A stretch of DNA of 27,462 bases from JBEKTY01 sp049515555 (lineage in GTDB: Bacteria > Planctomycetota > Planctomycetia > Pirellulales > Thermoguttaceae), in assembly GCA_049515555.1 (NCBI GenBank), contig JBEKTY010000117.1, positions 1-27,462 on the forward strand. Reading direction: 5' to 3'. The position numbers and the translations under genes were made by a program. Positions 8,806 through 15,458 of the stretch are shown here, one piece after another (positions within the stretch are counted from its first letter, which is position 1; each line of letters opens with the position of its first letter). The notes below the pieces were generated by a model that searched no databases, had not been told where the DNA came from, and saw only the letters and a list, made by a program, of their open reading frames with translations.

Positions 8806-10839
8806 TTAATTCGTGATAATCGTGGCGGGACTGCGCCGGGCTTGTTCCATTGCAACTTGCAAACTGCGGATGCCCGGTCCCCTCTCCCTCCGGGAGATGG
8901 TTAGGGCCGTCGGCCGCGAGAATGTCCCACCTTGCTTCTGCGATTTCCCCGTGCCCTCACCCCCTGCCCCTCTCCCAGAGGGAGAGGGGAGATCGGTCTT
9001 CTGCTTCTCGGCCCGCGTTTTCCGGAACAGCTCGAGCTGCCGGATGATCTGGCCCGAGTGCGGCTCGAGCTCGGCGGCCCGGGTCTGATTCTTGACGGCG
9101 TTCTCATAGTCGCCGCGGGCGAAGTAGACCCGGCCCAGCGTGTCGTAGTAGCCGCCCGTGCGCGGGCTAAGCTCGATCGACTTATTCGAGTCGGCCAGGG
9201 CCTGATCCAGGTTGCCTTCCGTATTGGCCACCAACCAAGCCACTTGATTGTAGTTCGAGGGGCTGTCGAGATCGTCGGCGATCTTCTCGCGCATGTCTTT
9301 CACGGCGTCGGCGATCAGTTTCTGGATCTTGCGGCGGAACTCGGGCGGCGCGGGGCCGAGGCGGTAGCAGCCGATCAGCACGTCGACGTCGGTCGGGTCG
9401 GCCGCCAGGCCCTTGTCGAGATACGCGCGGCGTTGGGCCTCGTCGCCTTGGGCCTGCCAATGGCAGGCGAAGAAGAAGTTCATGCGGGCGCGGATCTCAC
9501 CCAGTGTGCGGCGGGCGGCCTGGGCTTCGTTGGGCCGGTTGGCGCCGAGGGCCTCGACGACCTGTTGCAGCACTTCGCCCGCCTGGCGCTCCTGGGCCTG
9601 GTCGTGGAACATCTCGGCCAGGTAGCACATGGCGGTGACGGCCAGGTCGCTGGTGGGCGGCGCTGCGCCGGCCGCCTGGCGGTATTCCCGCTCGGCCCAG
9701 GCGAATCGGCCCCGCTGCTGCAAGTTCACGGCCACCATCAGGTGCAGCGAGGCTTGCGGCAGGCCGCCGCCGGGATTGAGCGCCAGTGCCTGCCGGGCAA
9801 TCTGTTCGGCCTTCTCGGCGCGGCCCTGATCGGCGCGGGCCTCGGCCAGCAGGTACAAGAGCGCGGGCGTGGCTTCTACCGCCGCGGCGAAGCGCTCCGC
9901 CAGGCGGTCCACACCCTGCCAATCCTTCTGAGTAATGAGCCACTCCAGCAGTTCGGCGAGCGTGTCCGGGTCGCCCTTGTCCAGCTCGATCAGGCGGGCC
10001 ACGGCGCGGGCCGCCTGCGGCGCGCGGTCAAGCTGCTTCAGGCGGGCCACCTCGAGCCGCAACAGGGCCGCCACGATCTCGGGATTGGTCTGCCCCGGGG
10101 CGGTCCGCAAGAGCCCCTCTTCGGCCTCGACCGCGGCGGTCCACTGCTCCAGCGCGGCCCGCGCGTCCTCGTCGAAGCGGAGCCAGATGAGCGGCCAGCG
10201 GGCGGGCGTCCGCGGGCTGTCCGCCAGCCCTTTGCGGATCTGCGCGGCGAGTTCCTTGCCGGGTGGAGCGCCCGCCTTCACCAGGCCGAGCAGCTTGAGG
10301 GCCGCCTGCTTGGCCAGCAACGGCGATCGCTCATAGCGCACCAGCCGGCACAGGGCCGGCATGCCCGCGCCATTAGGCAACAGGGCCAACTGGCTCATCT
10401 GCGTCTGGCGGGTGCGGGAATCTTGCGACTGGTAATCGTGCAGCAGCCGCTGGACGGCGGGCGGATCGTTGGGGTCGGCCCATTGGACCTTGATGAGCTT
10501 CAGCAGTCGTCTGGCCCGCAGGGCGATCTCCAGGTCGTCGTTCGAGGCGGCCTCGGTGAGGGCCTCGAAGGCCTCGAAGCCCAGGCCGGCCAACTCGGCC
10601 TCGGCCCGCTGGCGGACGAAATAGTCCGGGTCGCCCAACTGCTGAATCAGCCGCCGGGTGGGCTGGGGCGAAGCGGCAGGGGGCGAAGCCGCAAGCGGCG
10701 CGGCGGCAGGGGGCGCGGCGGCCGACGGCGGCGCGGCGGCCGGCGGTGCAGCCGCCAGTGGCCCGGCCGTCAGGAAGCCGGCACAGACGGCCGCGGCCAG
10801 CGCCCGCTGAAAACCCGCTCTCGACCTGCCCCATGCCAT
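8806..10839 (-). CDS. Exported HEAT/TPR repeat protein
   Basis: This 677-residue protein of unknown function has a signal peptide (basic start, then AVCAGFLTAGPLAAAP) and an Ala/Pro-rich linker. About 50 residues of HEAT-like sequence follow (LIQQLGDPDYFVRQRAEAEL), then many TPR units, clear near the C-terminus (YYDTLGRVYFARGDYENAVK). The ATG at 10839 was chosen because GGAG stands six bases upstream on the coding strand. An upstream ATG at 10875 would overlap the preceding gene by 11 bases. The final ~62 residues, from about 8994 down, come from repeat DNA (PSPSGRGAGGEG type) and are probably not part of the ancestral protein. It is last in a set with the TlpA-like and redoxin genes, which suggests a role in the periplasm or paryphoplasm, but no function is assigned. 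Confidence 0.78.
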   Translation of the reverse strand: MAWGRSRAGFQRALAAAVCAGFLTAGPLAAAPPAAAPPSAAAPPAAAPLAASPPAASPQPTRRLIQQLGDPDYFVRQRAEAELAGLGFEAFEALTEAASNDDLEIALRARRLLKLIKVQWADPNDPPAVQRLLHDYQSQDSRTRQTQMSQLALLPNGAGMPALCRLVRYERSPLLAKQAALKLLGLVKAGAPPGKELAAQIRKGLADSPRTPARWPLIWLRFDEDARAALEQWTAAVEAEEGLLRTAPGQTNPEIVAALLRLEVARLKQLDRAPQAARAVARLIELDKGDPDTLAELLEWLITQKDWQGVDRLAERFAAAVEATPALLYLLAEARADQGRAEKAEQIARQALALNPGGGLPQASLHLMVAVNLQQRGRFAWAEREYRQAAGAAPPTSDLAVTAMCYLAEMFHDQAQERQAGEVLQQVVEALGANRPNEAQAARRTLGEIRARMNFFFACHWQAQGDEAQRRAYLDKGLAADPTDVDVLIGCYRLGPAPPEFRRKIQKLIADAVKDMREKIADDLDSPSNYNQVAWLVANTEGNLDQALADSNKSIELSPRTGGYYDTLGRVYFARGDYENAVKNQTRAAELEPHSGQIIRQLELFRKTRAEKQKTDLPSPSGRGAGGEGTGKSQKQGGTFSRPTALTISRRERGPGIRSLQVAMEQARRSPATIITN
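8850..8990. repeat. GGTCCCCTCTCCC repeat, family 2, within the 3' end of the TPR gene
   Basis: CCCGGTCCCCTCTCCC and the partner CTCTCCCAGAGGGAGAGGG mark the two ends of a composite palindromic element. It is read in frame by the TPR gene on the minus strand and supplies its last residues. The plus strand shows the same GGGAGATGGTTAGGG module as the copy near 18870. Confidence 0.7.
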
Positions 10840-10864
10840 GGCCTTCTCCGATTCCACTGCGAAT

Positions 10865-11401
10865 TCACTTCTCATCGAGCAATCGCTCGACGGCCTGGTC
10901 GATCTTCTTTGGATCGGGCGCGGCGAACTGTTTGCGGAGTTTCCCCTGCCGGTCGTAGAGCTTCAGGAAGGGGATCGTACCCTCCCCGATTTTGAACTCT
11001 TCGATGGCTTTGGAGGAGCCGCCGCCTTGGACGATGAAGTTCTCGGTAACCGCGTCCTGCTCGGCCAGGAATTCTCGCACCGCCGGCTCGGCGCTGGGCG
11101 AATCCACGCTGAGGGTCACGACCGCCAGACCCCGCCCGGCAAACCGGCGCTGGAGGCCGACCGTGTGCGGGAACAGTTCCCGGCAGGGGCCGCACCAGGT
11201 AGCCCAGAAATCCACGAGCACTACTTTTCCGAGGTGCTCGCGGAGCAATTGGTCGAACTCGGCGCGGTCGATGATCCGCACGGGGGCGGCTTCGCCTTTC
11301 GGGGCGGACTCGCCGGGCCAGGGCAGACGACTGCAACCGCCCCAGCCCGCGGCCGACAATACGGCCACGGCCAGCGCCATCCTGCACCACGATTTGCGCA
11401 T
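10865..11401 (-). CDS. TlpA-like thioredoxin-fold lipoprotein
   Basis: This 178-residue predicted thiol-disulphide oxidoreductase acts outside the inner membrane. A hydrophobic N-terminal segment ends in GWGGC, so Cys23 is a possible lipidation site, though the lipobox is imperfect. The thioredoxin active site WCGPC is at 69-73 inside VLVDFWATWCGPC. The family cis-proline lies in GTIPFLKLYD. The ATG at 11401 was chosen because the signal peptide begins there; longer versions run into the neighbouring gene in the wrong frame. It is downstream of the CNHC redoxin gene, separated by 71 bases that hold a palindromic repeat. Its stop is 25 bases before the start of the TPR gene. The three genes are probably co-transcribed. 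Confidence 0.87.
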   Translation of the reverse strand: MRKSWCRMALAVAVLSAAGWGGCSRLPWPGESAPKGEAAPVRIIDRAEFDQLLREHLGKVVLVDFWATWCGPCRELFPHTVGLQRRFAGRGLAVVTLSVDSPSAEPAVREFLAEQDAVTENFIVQGGGSSKAIEEFKIGEGTIPFLKLYDRQGKLRKQFAAPDPKKIDQAVERLLDEK

Positions 11402-11421
11402 GGGATTACTGCCAGTGGGAG

Positions 11422-11465
11422 GGGGACAGTCCCATTTTCGTCGGACGAAAATTGGGACAGTCCCC
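11422..11465. repeat. 44-bp nested palindrome, copy B
   Basis: This is the exact reverse complement of the copy at 6717-6760. It lies between the redoxin stop and the TlpA-like start, where it could form a hairpin in the shared mRNA and change the relative expression of the two genes (inference). Confidence 0.85.
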
Positions 11466-11472
11466 AGGTTTC

Positions 11473-12078
11473 TTACTTCTTCTCGGCCTCGTATTGGATC
11501 CCGCAGCCGAACTGCTGGGTGACGGCCTTGGCCGGCTTGTTGCCCGCCAGCAGGGCGTCCAGCGCATCGCGGAGGTAGTGCTCCTTGACGCCCTTGACGT
11601 CCAGGTTGTCGTCGATTGCACCGACGTAAGCGATCGCGCGGTCGCCCCCCAGCACGAACACGTGCGGGGTTTGCGTGGCCCCGTAATCGCGGCCCATCTT
11701 CTGCGTCGGATCGTACAGGTACGGGAAGTTGAACTTCTTCTCGGCGGCCCGTTTCTTCATGGGCTCCAGGCGGTCGGCCGAATTGTTGTTCACGTTGACG
11801 GCCACGACCTGCACCCCCTTGGCCCGGTAGTCCTGCTGGAGCGCCAGCAGGCGGTCCTCGTAGCCCTGGGCCACCGGGCAATGATTGCAGGTGAATACCA
11901 GGACGATCAGCTTGGCGGCGGCGTAATCCGCCAGGCCGTGCGGCTTGTCGTCGGTGCCGACGATGCCGGCCCACGCCGGGGCCGCATCGCCCGGGCTGAG
12001 CTTGGCCGCTTCACACCCGGCGGCCGTCAGCACGGCCGCCATCCCCACCAGCCACGCTTCGATTGTCGTGCGAGCCAT
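11473..12078 (-). CDS. Exported redoxin (AhpC/TSA-like) with CNHC active site
   Basis: This 201-residue thioredoxin-fold protein is predicted to be exported and probably lipidated. LTAAGC gives a lipobox-like site at Cys22. The redox motif FTCNHCPVA has Cys64 and Cys67, a form common in secreted redoxins of environmental bacteria. The rest follows the peroxiredoxin/thioredoxin pattern: VVAVNVNN, YLYDPTQKMGRDYGATQTPHVF with the cis-proline, then a C-terminal FGCGI that adds another cysteine. The start at 12078 has AGGAG about 10 bases upstream. It heads the redoxin, TlpA-like, TPR set. The substrate is unknown; peroxide reduction or disulphide chemistry are both possible. Confidence 0.85.
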   Translation of the reverse strand: MARTTIEAWLVGMAAVLTAAGCEAAKLSPGDAAPAWAGIVGTDDKPHGLADYAAAKLIVLVFTCNHCPVAQGYEDRLLALQQDYRAKGVQVVAVNVNNNSADRLEPMKKRAAEKKFNFPYLYDPTQKMGRDYGATQTPHVFVLGGDRAIAYVGAIDDNLDVKGVKEHYLRDALDALLAGNKPAKAVTQQFGCGIQYEAEKK

Positions 12079-12099
12079 AACATGTGTCTCCTAGGTTAA

Positions 12100-12189
12100 G
12101 AACTGGACTTTTGCAAATTGCGGAGGCCCGGTCCCCTCTCCCGGAGGGAGAGGGGACCGACCAATCCGTAATTCGCAAGAGTCCGGTTA
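12100..12189. repeat. GGTCCCCTCTCCC repeat, family 2, complete nested palindrome
   Basis: An outer imperfect inverted repeat of about 25 bases (ACTGGACTTTTGCAAATTGC against its partner at 12165-12189) encloses a perfect 13-bp stem (12130-12142 with 12146-12158) and a 3-base loop. It is the clearest full-length copy of the family in the window and fills most of the gap between the redoxin and response-regulator genes. Confidence 0.8.
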
Positions 12190-12223
12190 TGAACTAACGT
12201 CCCTCCTCCCTCATCCCTCTTCC

Positions 12224-12673
12224 CTATCTCCTCGCGTGGCCGCTTTCGGCTTCCATGGCGTCGATGTAGCGACGGAGCCGATCCCGCTCGTCGGTCACGT
12301 CGCGGAGCTTCAGCAGGTTCTCCACGCGTTTGAGCAAACCGAGCTTATCGACGGGTTTGCTGAGGAAGTCGTTGCAGCCGCTGGCCACGGCCCGCTCGAT
12401 GTCGCCCGGCTCGCCCAGCGCAGTGACCATGAGGATCATGATGTGGCTGGTGGCGGGGTCGCTCTTGAGCGTCTTGCAGACCTCGAACCCGCTAAGCTTC
12501 GGCATCATAATATCCAAGAGGATCAAGTCCGGCTGGAATTGGCGGACTTTTTCCAGCGTGTCGTGGCCGTCGACGGCCACGGCGATCTGGCAGTTTACGT
12601 CGGCCAGGTAAGCCTCGAGCAGCTCGACGTTGGGTTGGTTGTCGTCGGCGATGAGGATCTTGTTGGCGGGCAT
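12224..12673 (-). CDS. Single-domain response regulator (CheY-like receiver)
   Basis: This 149-residue cytoplasmic protein receives phosphate from a histidine kinase. The receiver fold carries the acidic pair D10-D11 (IADDN), phospho-acceptor D54 (LLDIMMP), T84 (MVTAL) and K107 (LSKPVD). After the domain, a charged helical tail of about 30 residues (LRDVTDERDRLRRYIDAMEAE) looks like a short coiled coil. No output domain or partner kinase is in the window. The start at 12673 has AAGGA 8 bases upstream. It lies 14 bases after the glyA stop and is probably co-transcribed with it, which gives no functional clue. Confidence 0.9.
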   Translation of the reverse strand: MPANKILIADDNQPNVELLEAYLADVNCQIAVAVDGHDTLEKVRQFQPDLILLDIMMPKLSGFEVCKTLKSDPATSHIMILMVTALGEPGDIERAVASGCNDFLSKPVDKLGLLKRVENLLKLRDVTDERDRLRRYIDAMEAESGHARR

Positions 12674-12687
12674 GGTCAATCCTTGGG

Positions 12688-13965
12688 TCAACCGGTTCCC
12701 GGCGGCAGGGCGGCGGGGGCCGGACGGCGATCGGCGGGCAGGGGGAACTGCCGGCACAGGTCGAGGACCGCCGCGGCGGTCCGCCGCAGAAGGTCGGGGC
12801 GGTCCTTGGCCCGCAGGGCCTCGATGATCCAGCCGCCGATGGTCTGCATTTCCCGGCCGCCCATGCCCCGGCTGGTCAGGGCCGGCGTGCCGATGCGGAT
12901 GCCGGAGGGGTCCACCGGCTTCCGCTGGTCAAAGGGGATCATGTTCTTGTTGACGATAATGCGGCATTGGCCGAGGGCCTTTTCGGCCTGCCCGCCGGTC
13001 AAGCCCAGCGGGGTCACGTCGGCCAGGAGCAGGTGGTTGTCGGTGCCGCCGCTGATCAGCCGGACGCCGGCGGCGGCCAGCACGTCGGCCAGGGTGCGGG
13101 CGTTGTCGATGATCTGCCGGGCGTAGATTTTGAAGCCGGGCGCGAGGGCCTCGCCGAAACACACGGCCTTGCCGGCGACGACGTGCATCAGCGGCCCGCC
13201 CTGGATGCCGGGGAACACGGAGCGATCCACGTCCTTGGCCCACTCGGCCGTGCACAGGACCAGGCCGCCGCGGGGACCGCGGAGCGTCTTGTGGGTGGTG
13301 CTGGTAACGAAGTCGGCCACGGGCACGGGGTCGTCGTGCAGCCCGGCCGCCACCAGGCCCGCGTAATGGGCCATATCGACCAGCAGGCTGGCCCCGCAAT
13401 CGCGGGCGATCTGGGCGAAGGCGGCGTGCGGGATCTCGCGGGGATAGGCACTGGCCCCGGCCACGATCATTTTCGGCTGGTGCTCGCGGGCCAAGGCCGA
13501 TACCTGGTCCAAGTCGATGCGGTGCGTGTCGGGCCGCACGCCGTAACTGAGGAAGTGGAACAGCCGGCCGGAGACGTTCAGCTTCATGCCGTGGCTGAGG
13601 TGGCCGCCGTGTGCCAGGTCCAGGCCCAGCACCACGTCGCCCGGCTCCAGGGCCGCCAGGTAGACGGCCGTGTTGGCCTGGGTCCCCGAATGCGGCTGGA
13701 CGTTGACGTGCTGGGCACGGAACAGGCGTTTGGCCCGCTCGCGGGCCAGGTCCTCGACCACGTCGACGAACTCACACCCGCCGTAGTAACGGCGGCCGGG
13801 ATACCCCTCGGCATACTTATCCGTGAGCACGCTCCCCACGCACTGCATCACGGCCGGACTGGCGTAGTTCTCGCTGGCGATCATTTCCAGGCCGTCCCGC
13901 TGGCGCCGCATCTCGCCGGCAATGGCAGCCCAAACTTCCGGATCTTCGCGCTTGATCCAATTCAT
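12688..13965 (-). CDS. glyA: Serine hydroxymethyltransferase
   Basis: GlyA converts serine and tetrahydrofolate into glycine and 5,10-methylene-tetrahydrofolate, the main entry to one-carbon metabolism, using pyridoxal phosphate. The 425-residue protein has the usual length. Diagnostic motifs include LEMIASENYAS, YAEGYPGRRYYGG, QPHSGTQAN, LLVDMAHYAGLVAAG and STTHKTLRGPRGG with the cofactor lysine K226. The ATG at 13965 fits the family N-terminus (WIKREDPEVWAAI), with GAGAGAA upstream. Extension to 14130 would only translate the inverted repeat at 14070-14146. The product feeds the folate pool used by methionine synthases, which links it to the metE and homocysteine methyltransferase genes. 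Confidence 0.96.
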   Translation of the reverse strand: MNWIKREDPEVWAAIAGEMRRQRDGLEMIASENYASPAVMQCVGSVLTDKYAEGYPGRRYYGGCEFVDVVEDLARERAKRLFRAQHVNVQPHSGTQANTAVYLAALEPGDVVLGLDLAHGGHLSHGMKLNVSGRLFHFLSYGVRPDTHRIDLDQVSALAREHQPKMIVAGASAYPREIPHAAFAQIARDCGASLLVDMAHYAGLVAAGLHDDPVPVADFVTSTTHKTLRGPRGGLVLCTAEWAKDVDRSVFPGIQGGPLMHVVAGKAVCFGEALAPGFKIYARQIIDNARTLADVLAAAGVRLISGGTDNHLLLADVTPLGLTGGQAEKALGQCRIIVNKNMIPFDQRKPVDPSGIRIGTPALTSRGMGGREMQTIGGWIIEALRAKDRPDLLRRTAAAVLDLCRQFPLPADRRPAPAALPPGTG

Positions 13966-14053
13966 GAGGTTCTCTCGCTCCGGCGGCCGGCCGCGGCAGA
14001 GTCGGTCGGCTGTAGGGGTCGATCGTGTATTGTTGGCCGCGGCCGGCGGTTCG

Positions 14054-15448
14054 TCAATGACCGGGGGAGGTAGCAGGCACACTCCGTGTGCCGTCCGCCG
14101 TACCTTTTTCCACTTCAGCGGACGGCACACGGAGTGTGCCTGCTACGTTACCGGCCGTGGCGGAGACCTGCACCTCGAGCCGGCCCGAGTTCTCGTGCAG
14201 GCGGGCCGCCGAATCGTTGACTTTGAGGTACAGGGTCCCGGCCTGTTCCGGGCAGAGGGTCAGGCCTGATCCGACGACCATGGGGCGCAGCAGGGCAAAG
14301 GGTCCCGTGGCCGGTGTTTGTTCGGGGCGGACGGCGGCCAGCAGGAGCCCCAGCGGGCGGCCCTGGTAGTATCGGATCGAGATCCCACCCGGCTCGCACC
14401 AGAGGCCTTTGGGCAGCCTTCCCACCTGGTAGCGGCCGGCGGCGGCGAGGCGATAGCCGCGGCCCGCCTCCAGGTGCACCGCGCTGGACTGCCAGCCGCG
14501 GTCGGCGGCGACGCGAACCGTGACCCCGCCGGCCGGCAGCGGCTGGCCCGGCACAAAATCGACCGCCGCGAGCGGCACGTCGTAGCCGTACTCGATGCCC
14601 ACGACGAACAGCGACCACTCCTCGTTGAGCCGCTCCCAGTCGGGGGCAAAGGCTTGGCGAAAGCGATCGTTGAAATCGGGCCGCAGCACGTCGGCGGCGA
14701 GTTGGCGAAATCGCTGTTGATAACGTGGATGGCGGTCCAGCAGGGCCGCGGCCGCCCAGCACCAGGCGTAAGGCTCGACCTCCAGGTGGGCCGTGCCCGA
14801 ATATTGGGTTATAGCCGCCAGCCGCATGGCGTGCTTGGCCGCCACCGCGTCCTTGATGAGGCGGATGCGGCCCCACTGCGGCACCTCTTCGCGGTCGGCA
14901 GGCATGACATTGAGCGTCAACCGGCCGTCCTGGAGGCGGTGCGTGGCCATCAGCTCGGCCATCCCTTCGGCATACCAGGGCGGACCCATGCCGCCCAGGA
15001 TCGTCCGCATGAACCCGTGCGTGCCCTCGTGCAGCAGCAGATGGCGCCGGTAGTAGTCGCTGGGCTGGTCATAGAGCCACAGGTCGTAGCCCAGGGAATA
15101 ACCCTGCCGGAAGGGCGGCAAGCCGGCGGGCAAGAGCCCTGCGCGCCGAAACCGCTCGCCGTCTTTCATCAAGAAGCCGGTCAGCCGCCAGTCGTCGTGC
15201 TCGGCCGGCGGGATGTGGAAGTACCGGCACCACTGCGAAAAGGCCTGATCGAAGAGGGCCGGTAGCGAGTCGATCGCAGGCGCGGACCCGAGGTCGGTGT
15301 AGAGCACCAGCCGCTTGGCCGGCGGTAGCTTGCGGATGCCCTCGGAGCGGGCCAAGGCGTCGTCCACGGCCATGCCGGCGGCCCAGGCCGCCCCGCCCCA
15401 AACGCCCAGCGTCAGCCAGAGCGTGCAGGTGGCGAAGTATCGCGACAT
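14054..15448 (-). CDS. Secreted HEXXH metallopeptidase-like protein (gluzincin type)
   Basis: This 464-residue protein has an N-terminal signal peptide (TLWLTLGVWGGAAWAAG). HEGTH at 140-144 fits the HEXXH zinc motif, and WYAEGMAELMATH at 158-170 offers a glutamate third ligand, as in gluzincins (peptidase_MA-like, perhaps DUF1570-related). The C-terminal part after residue ~280 looks beta-rich and may be a carbohydrate- or protein-binding module. The last ~30 residues (SATAGNVAGTLRVPSAEVEK onward) are read from a 29-bp inverted repeat and are unlikely to be native. Its start is 10 bases after the stop of the propeller/cytochrome gene, so the two are probably one operon. Peptidase activity and substrate are inferred only from the motif. 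Confidence 0.75.
   Translation of the reverse strand: MSRYFATCTLWLTLGVWGGAAWAAGMAVDDALARSEGIRKLPPAKRLVLYTDLGSAPAIDSLPALFDQAFSQWCRYFHIPPAEHDDWRLTGFLMKDGERFRRAGLLPAGLPPFRQGYSLGYDLWLYDQPSDYYRRHLLLHEGTHGFMRTILGGMGPPWYAEGMAELMATHRLQDGRLTLNVMPADREEVPQWGRIRLIKDAVAAKHAMRLAAITQYSGTAHLEVEPYAWCWAAAALLDRHPRYQQRFRQLAADVLRPDFNDRFRQAFAPDWERLNEEWSLFVVGIEYGYDVPLAAVDFVPGQPLPAGGVTVRVAADRGWQSSAVHLEAGRGYRLAAAGRYQVGRLPKGLWCEPGGISIRYYQGRPLGLLLAAVRPEQTPATGPFALLRPMVVGSGLTLCPEQAGTLYLKVNDSAARLHENSGRLEVQVSATAGNVAGTLRVPSAEVEKGTADGTRSVPATSPGH
14070..14146. repeat. Long perfect inverted repeat (29-bp arms)
   Basis: Arms at 14070-14098 and 14118-14146 are perfect reverse complements, separated by 19 bases. Each arm contains GGCACACTCCGTGTGCC, itself a palindrome. 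The element overlaps the 3' end of the metallopeptidase gene and lies 104 bases before the glyA start. It is probably a non-autonomous mobile or REP-like element; as RNA it would form a very stable hairpin between the two genes. Confidence 0.9.
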
Positions 15449-15458
15449 GGGGGCGGCC

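Noticed and set aside
8932..10995. A 687-codon open frame on the plus strand opposite the TPR gene
   Set aside because: No motif and biased composition; it is the antisense of the exported TPR protein, which has a signal peptide and ribosome-binding site.
10865..11974. A 369-residue version of the TlpA-like protein
   Set aside because: The extra N-terminal part is the redoxin gene read in the wrong frame and includes the 44-bp repeat. The signal peptide starts at 11401.
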